Assembly: GCA_016713225.1 (NCBI GenBank)
Contig: JADJPO010000011.1
Coordinates: forward strand, 434,001-498,000
Length of the DNA stretch: 64,000 nt
Direction of reading: 5' to 3'
From: Kineosporiaceae bacterium
GTDB taxonomy: Bacteria > Actinomycetota > Actinomycetes > Actinomycetales > Kineosporiaceae
Each line of letters opens with the position of its first letter. Position 1 is the stretch's first letter. Position numbers and translations under genes: made by a program. The notes beneath the pieces were generated by a model. It ran no database searches, had not been told where the DNA came from, and worked only from the letters and a program-made list of their open reading frames with translations. Below are positions 62,144 through 64,000 of this stretch, piece by piece.

Positions 62144-63343
62144 GTGACCCTTCGTCGTCTGCCCCTGCTCGTCGCCGGACAGGTGCTCGGTGGCATCGGT
62201 GTCGCCAGCGGCATCGCCGTCGGTGGCCTGCTCGCCGAGAAGCTGTCGGGATCGGCCTCGTTGGCCGGGCTGGCGCAAACCGCGTCGGTGCTGGGCGGCG
62301 CGCTGCTCGCCGTCCCGCTGGCTCATCTGGCCGAACGGCGCGGTCGATCGGCGTCACTGACCCTGGGGTACCTGATCGCCCTGACCGGCGGGGTCGGGGT
62401 GATCGCGGCCGCGGTGCTGGGCCTGTTCCCCCTGCTGCTGCTCGCCATGGCGATGTTCGGCGCCGGCACCGCGGTCGGACTGCAGGCACGCTACGCCGCG
62501 ATCGACGGCGTCGATGTGCTGCACCGTGGTCGGACGCTGTCACTCGTCGTCTGGGCGACCACCATCGGGTCGGTGCTGGCCCCGAACTTCTCCGGCGTCG
62601 GGGGCCGGGTGGGGACCGCGGTCGGCATCCCGGCGCTCGCCGGGCCGTTCCTGTTCTCGCTCATCGCGTTCGGCCTGGCCGGCATGCTCACCGCCGTCCT
62701 GCCCGGCGGACGGATCCCGTTGAGCCACAAGAACTCGACCGTGACGATGTCCGATGCCTGGCGCGCGGTGCGGACGCGCCCGGCAGCGATCGCCGGGCTG
62801 ACCGCGATGGCCGGGGCCCACGCCGCGATGGTGGGCGTGATGGTGATGACCCCGGTGCACCTCGGCCACGGCGGCGCCACGCTGCAGATCATCGGCGTGG
62901 TGATCAGTGTGCACATCGCCGGCATGTACGCCCTGAGCCCGGTCATGGGTGTGTTGACCGACCGCTGGGGTTCGCAGCGCACCATCCTGCTCGGCGTGGG
63001 CATCCTGCTGGCGTCACTGTTCAGTGCTGCGGCCTCGGGCGAACACCAGCACGTCCAGGTGGGGTTGGCGCTGAGCCTGCTGGGGCTGGGCTGGTCGGCT
63101 TGCATGGTGGCCGGGTCGTCGCTGCTGTCGGGCAGCGTGCCGGACGACGTGCGCACCCGGGTGCAGGGCGTCGGTGACCTGGTGATGGGCATGACCGCCG
63201 CCGCGGCCGGTGCGCTCGCCGGCCCGGTACTGGACGCCGCGGGCTACAGCGTGTTGTCGCTGGGCGCCATCGGCTTGCTGGTACCGATCGTGCTGCTGGT
63301 GCTGCGGTCCCTGCTGACCCTCACCCCCACCCCCTCTCGGTGA
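62144..63343 (+). CDS. MFS transporter
   Basis: 399 residues with about twelve membrane helices. HLAERRGRSASLTLGYLIAL is the loop 2-3 motif (D/ExxGRR-like), and VMGVLTDRWGSQRTILLGVG its counterpart in the second half. Substrate unknown. Start GTG 62144. The stop codon TGA at 63341-63343 lies within the first family A unit. Confidence 0.87.
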   Translation: MTLRRLPLLVAGQVLGGIGVASGIAVGGLLAEKLSGSASLAGLAQTASVLGGALLAVPLAHLAERRGRSASLTLGYLIALTGGVGVIAAAVLGLFPLLLLAMAMFGAGTAVGLQARYAAIDGVDVLHRGRTLSLVVWATTIGSVLAPNFSGVGGRVGTAVGIPALAGPFLFSLIAFGLAGMLTAVLPGGRIPLSHKNSTVTMSDAWRAVRTRPAAIAGLTAMAGAHAAMVGVMVMTPVHLGHGGATLQIIGVVISVHIAGMYALSPVMGVLTDRWGSQRTILLGVGILLASLFSAAASGEHQHVQVGLALSLLGLGWSACMVAGSSLLSGSVPDDVRTRVQGVGDLVMGMTAAAAGALAGPVLDAAGYSVLSLGAIGLLVPIVLLVLRSLLTLTPTPSR

Positions 63344-63390
63344 TCATGCAATCCGTGCACAAATCCTCGGTGATCATGCAATCCGTGCAC
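63336..63390. repeat. family A direct pair
   Basis: Two identical 25-nt copies, CTCGG plus TGATCATGCAATCCGTGCAC, at 63336-63360 and 63366-63390, spaced by AAATC (30-nt period). The first copy overlaps the end of the MFS gene and supplies its TGA stop. This is the only place in the window where two family A units are head-to-tail rather than inverted. Confidence 0.93.
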
Positions 63391-63499
63391 GCTGTCGTTC
63401 GGCGGCGCCGGCGCGACCACGCCGCCGTGCACTGGGCACGTTCGTCGCCGGCCAAGACGCAGCCCGGGTGTTGTCGGTGGTCGGTGGCACGCTGCGCCC

Positions 63500-64000
63500 A
63501 TGACCGCAACGACCATGCTCGCGCTGCTCGCCGGCCTGCTCGGTGGCGCCGTCCTGACCTGGCTGCTCGCCGTGCCGCTGCACCGCGAGCGTCTGGCCCG
63601 CGCACTCGGCGAGAGCGAACTACTGCGCGAACGCATCACCGACCTCGAGGGCGCCGCCTCCCAGGACCGTGAACTGGCCGCCACCCTGGCGCCTCTGGCC
63701 GGCAGCCTCGGCCGGGTCGAACAGCAGGTGCAGGCGTTGGAGCGTGACCGCATCGCCCAGATGTCGACGCTGAGCGAACAACTCGCCCTGGTGCGCACCC
63801 AGACCACGGCCCTGGCCGGGGCGCTGCGCTCGCCGACCTCGCGGGGAGTGTGGGGTGAGGTGCAGCTGCGCCGGGTCGTCGAGCACGCCGGCATGCTGGC
63901 GCGGGTCGACTTCACACCGCAGGCGCACGTTATGTCCCCGAACGGCGGCAGCGTGCGGCCCGACCTGGTGGTGCACCTGCCGGGCGGCAAGAACGTGGTG
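63500..64000 (+). CDS. rmuC: DNA recombination protein RmuC, cut by window edge
   Basis: 167 codons from ATG 63500 to the right edge. A membrane anchor (LALLAGLLGGAVLTWLLAV, residues 7-25) is followed by a coiled coil (RERLARALGESELLRERITD then ELAATLAPLAGSLGRVEQQV) and the conserved RmuC core SPTSRGVWGEVQLRRVVEHA then GMLARVDFTPQAH and RPDLVVHLPGGKNVV. RmuC limits DNA inversions at short repeats in E. coli, by a nuclease-like domain that should continue past the window. Confidence 0.93.
   Translation, partial: MTATTMLALLAGLLGGAVLTWLLAVPLHRERLARALGESELLRERITDLEGAASQDRELAATLAPLAGSLGRVEQQVQALERDRIAQMSTLSEQLALVRTQTTALAGALRSPTSRGVWGEVQLRRVVEHAGMLARVDFTPQAHVMSPNGGSVRPDLVVHLPGGKNVV

Overview
The window is about 70% GC, densely packed on both strands, and reads as a chromosomal segment of a high-GC actinomycete (Actinomycetota). 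Support comes from mshB (mycothiol biosynthesis), the actinobacterial-type dapD, a DUF3117 gene, a DivIVA-domain membrane protein, a 7Fe ferredoxin joined to dapC, frequent GTG starts and many ATGA/GTGA gene overlaps. I cannot name genus or family. No rRNA, tRNA, CRISPR array, transposase, integrase or phage gene was seen.

Layout. (1) 1-18000 is conserved core: pepA (cut by the left edge), DUF3117, an operon DivIVA-SRPBCC-tag-PIG-V-like, an inserted acdS/aminotransferase pair, a LOG-family hydrolase, a diguanylate cyclase, an MFS carrier, divergent dapE/dapD, and two secreted lysozyme-like proteins. dapD-dapE, LOG, DivIVA, tag and DUF3117 occur together in Mycobacterium tuberculosis (Rv1201c to Rv1211), so this block is old synteny with insertions. 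(2) 18000-30300: an SPFH protein, class I lysyl-tRNA synthetase, a sugar ABC importer without ATPase, a PLD-like membrane protein, dapC-fdxA, ornithine carbamoyltransferase, a GH25 lysozyme lipoprotein and a GNAT enzyme. (3) 30300-47100: a VanW wall protein, a flavin reductase with an unusual FtsH-like protease, an oligopeptide ABC operon (oppC-oppA-hairpin-oppB-oppD-oppF-mshB), typA, a P1 peptidase and a NUDIX gene. (4) 47100-64000: small plus-strand genes, a roadblock / Aer-type PAS / PhnD-like / MglA-like GTPase module, a phosphoribosyltransferase, a nucleotidyltransferase, a RelE-type toxin-antitoxin pair next to a broken acetyltransferase, ychF, a secreted DUF1906-like protein, an MFS carrier and the start of rmuC.

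The most unusual content is of two kinds. First, the four-gene module at 50342-52906 pairs a roadblock (MglB-like) protein with an MglA-like GTPase whose G3 motif is VVPGE. Between them lie a stand-alone Aer-type redox PAS protein and a PhnD-fold protein with no signal peptide, which suggests a cytoplasmic small-GTPase switch with two sensory inputs. Second, the gaps hold several families of short modular repeats, each built of direct copies plus an inverted copy: family A at 16576, 17990, 36085 and 63336; family B at 21147, 24501 and 25705; family C at 52917; a looser family D at 9054. They usually sit just after a stop codon, and family A supplies the stop codon of two genes.

Sequence quality needs care. 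Two blocks of almost pure G/C (48621-48821 and 54190-54293) replace parts of real genes and look like sequencing or assembly artefacts. Single-base frameshifts at G/C homopolymers break oppD (near 39006) and a GNAT gene (near 59453).
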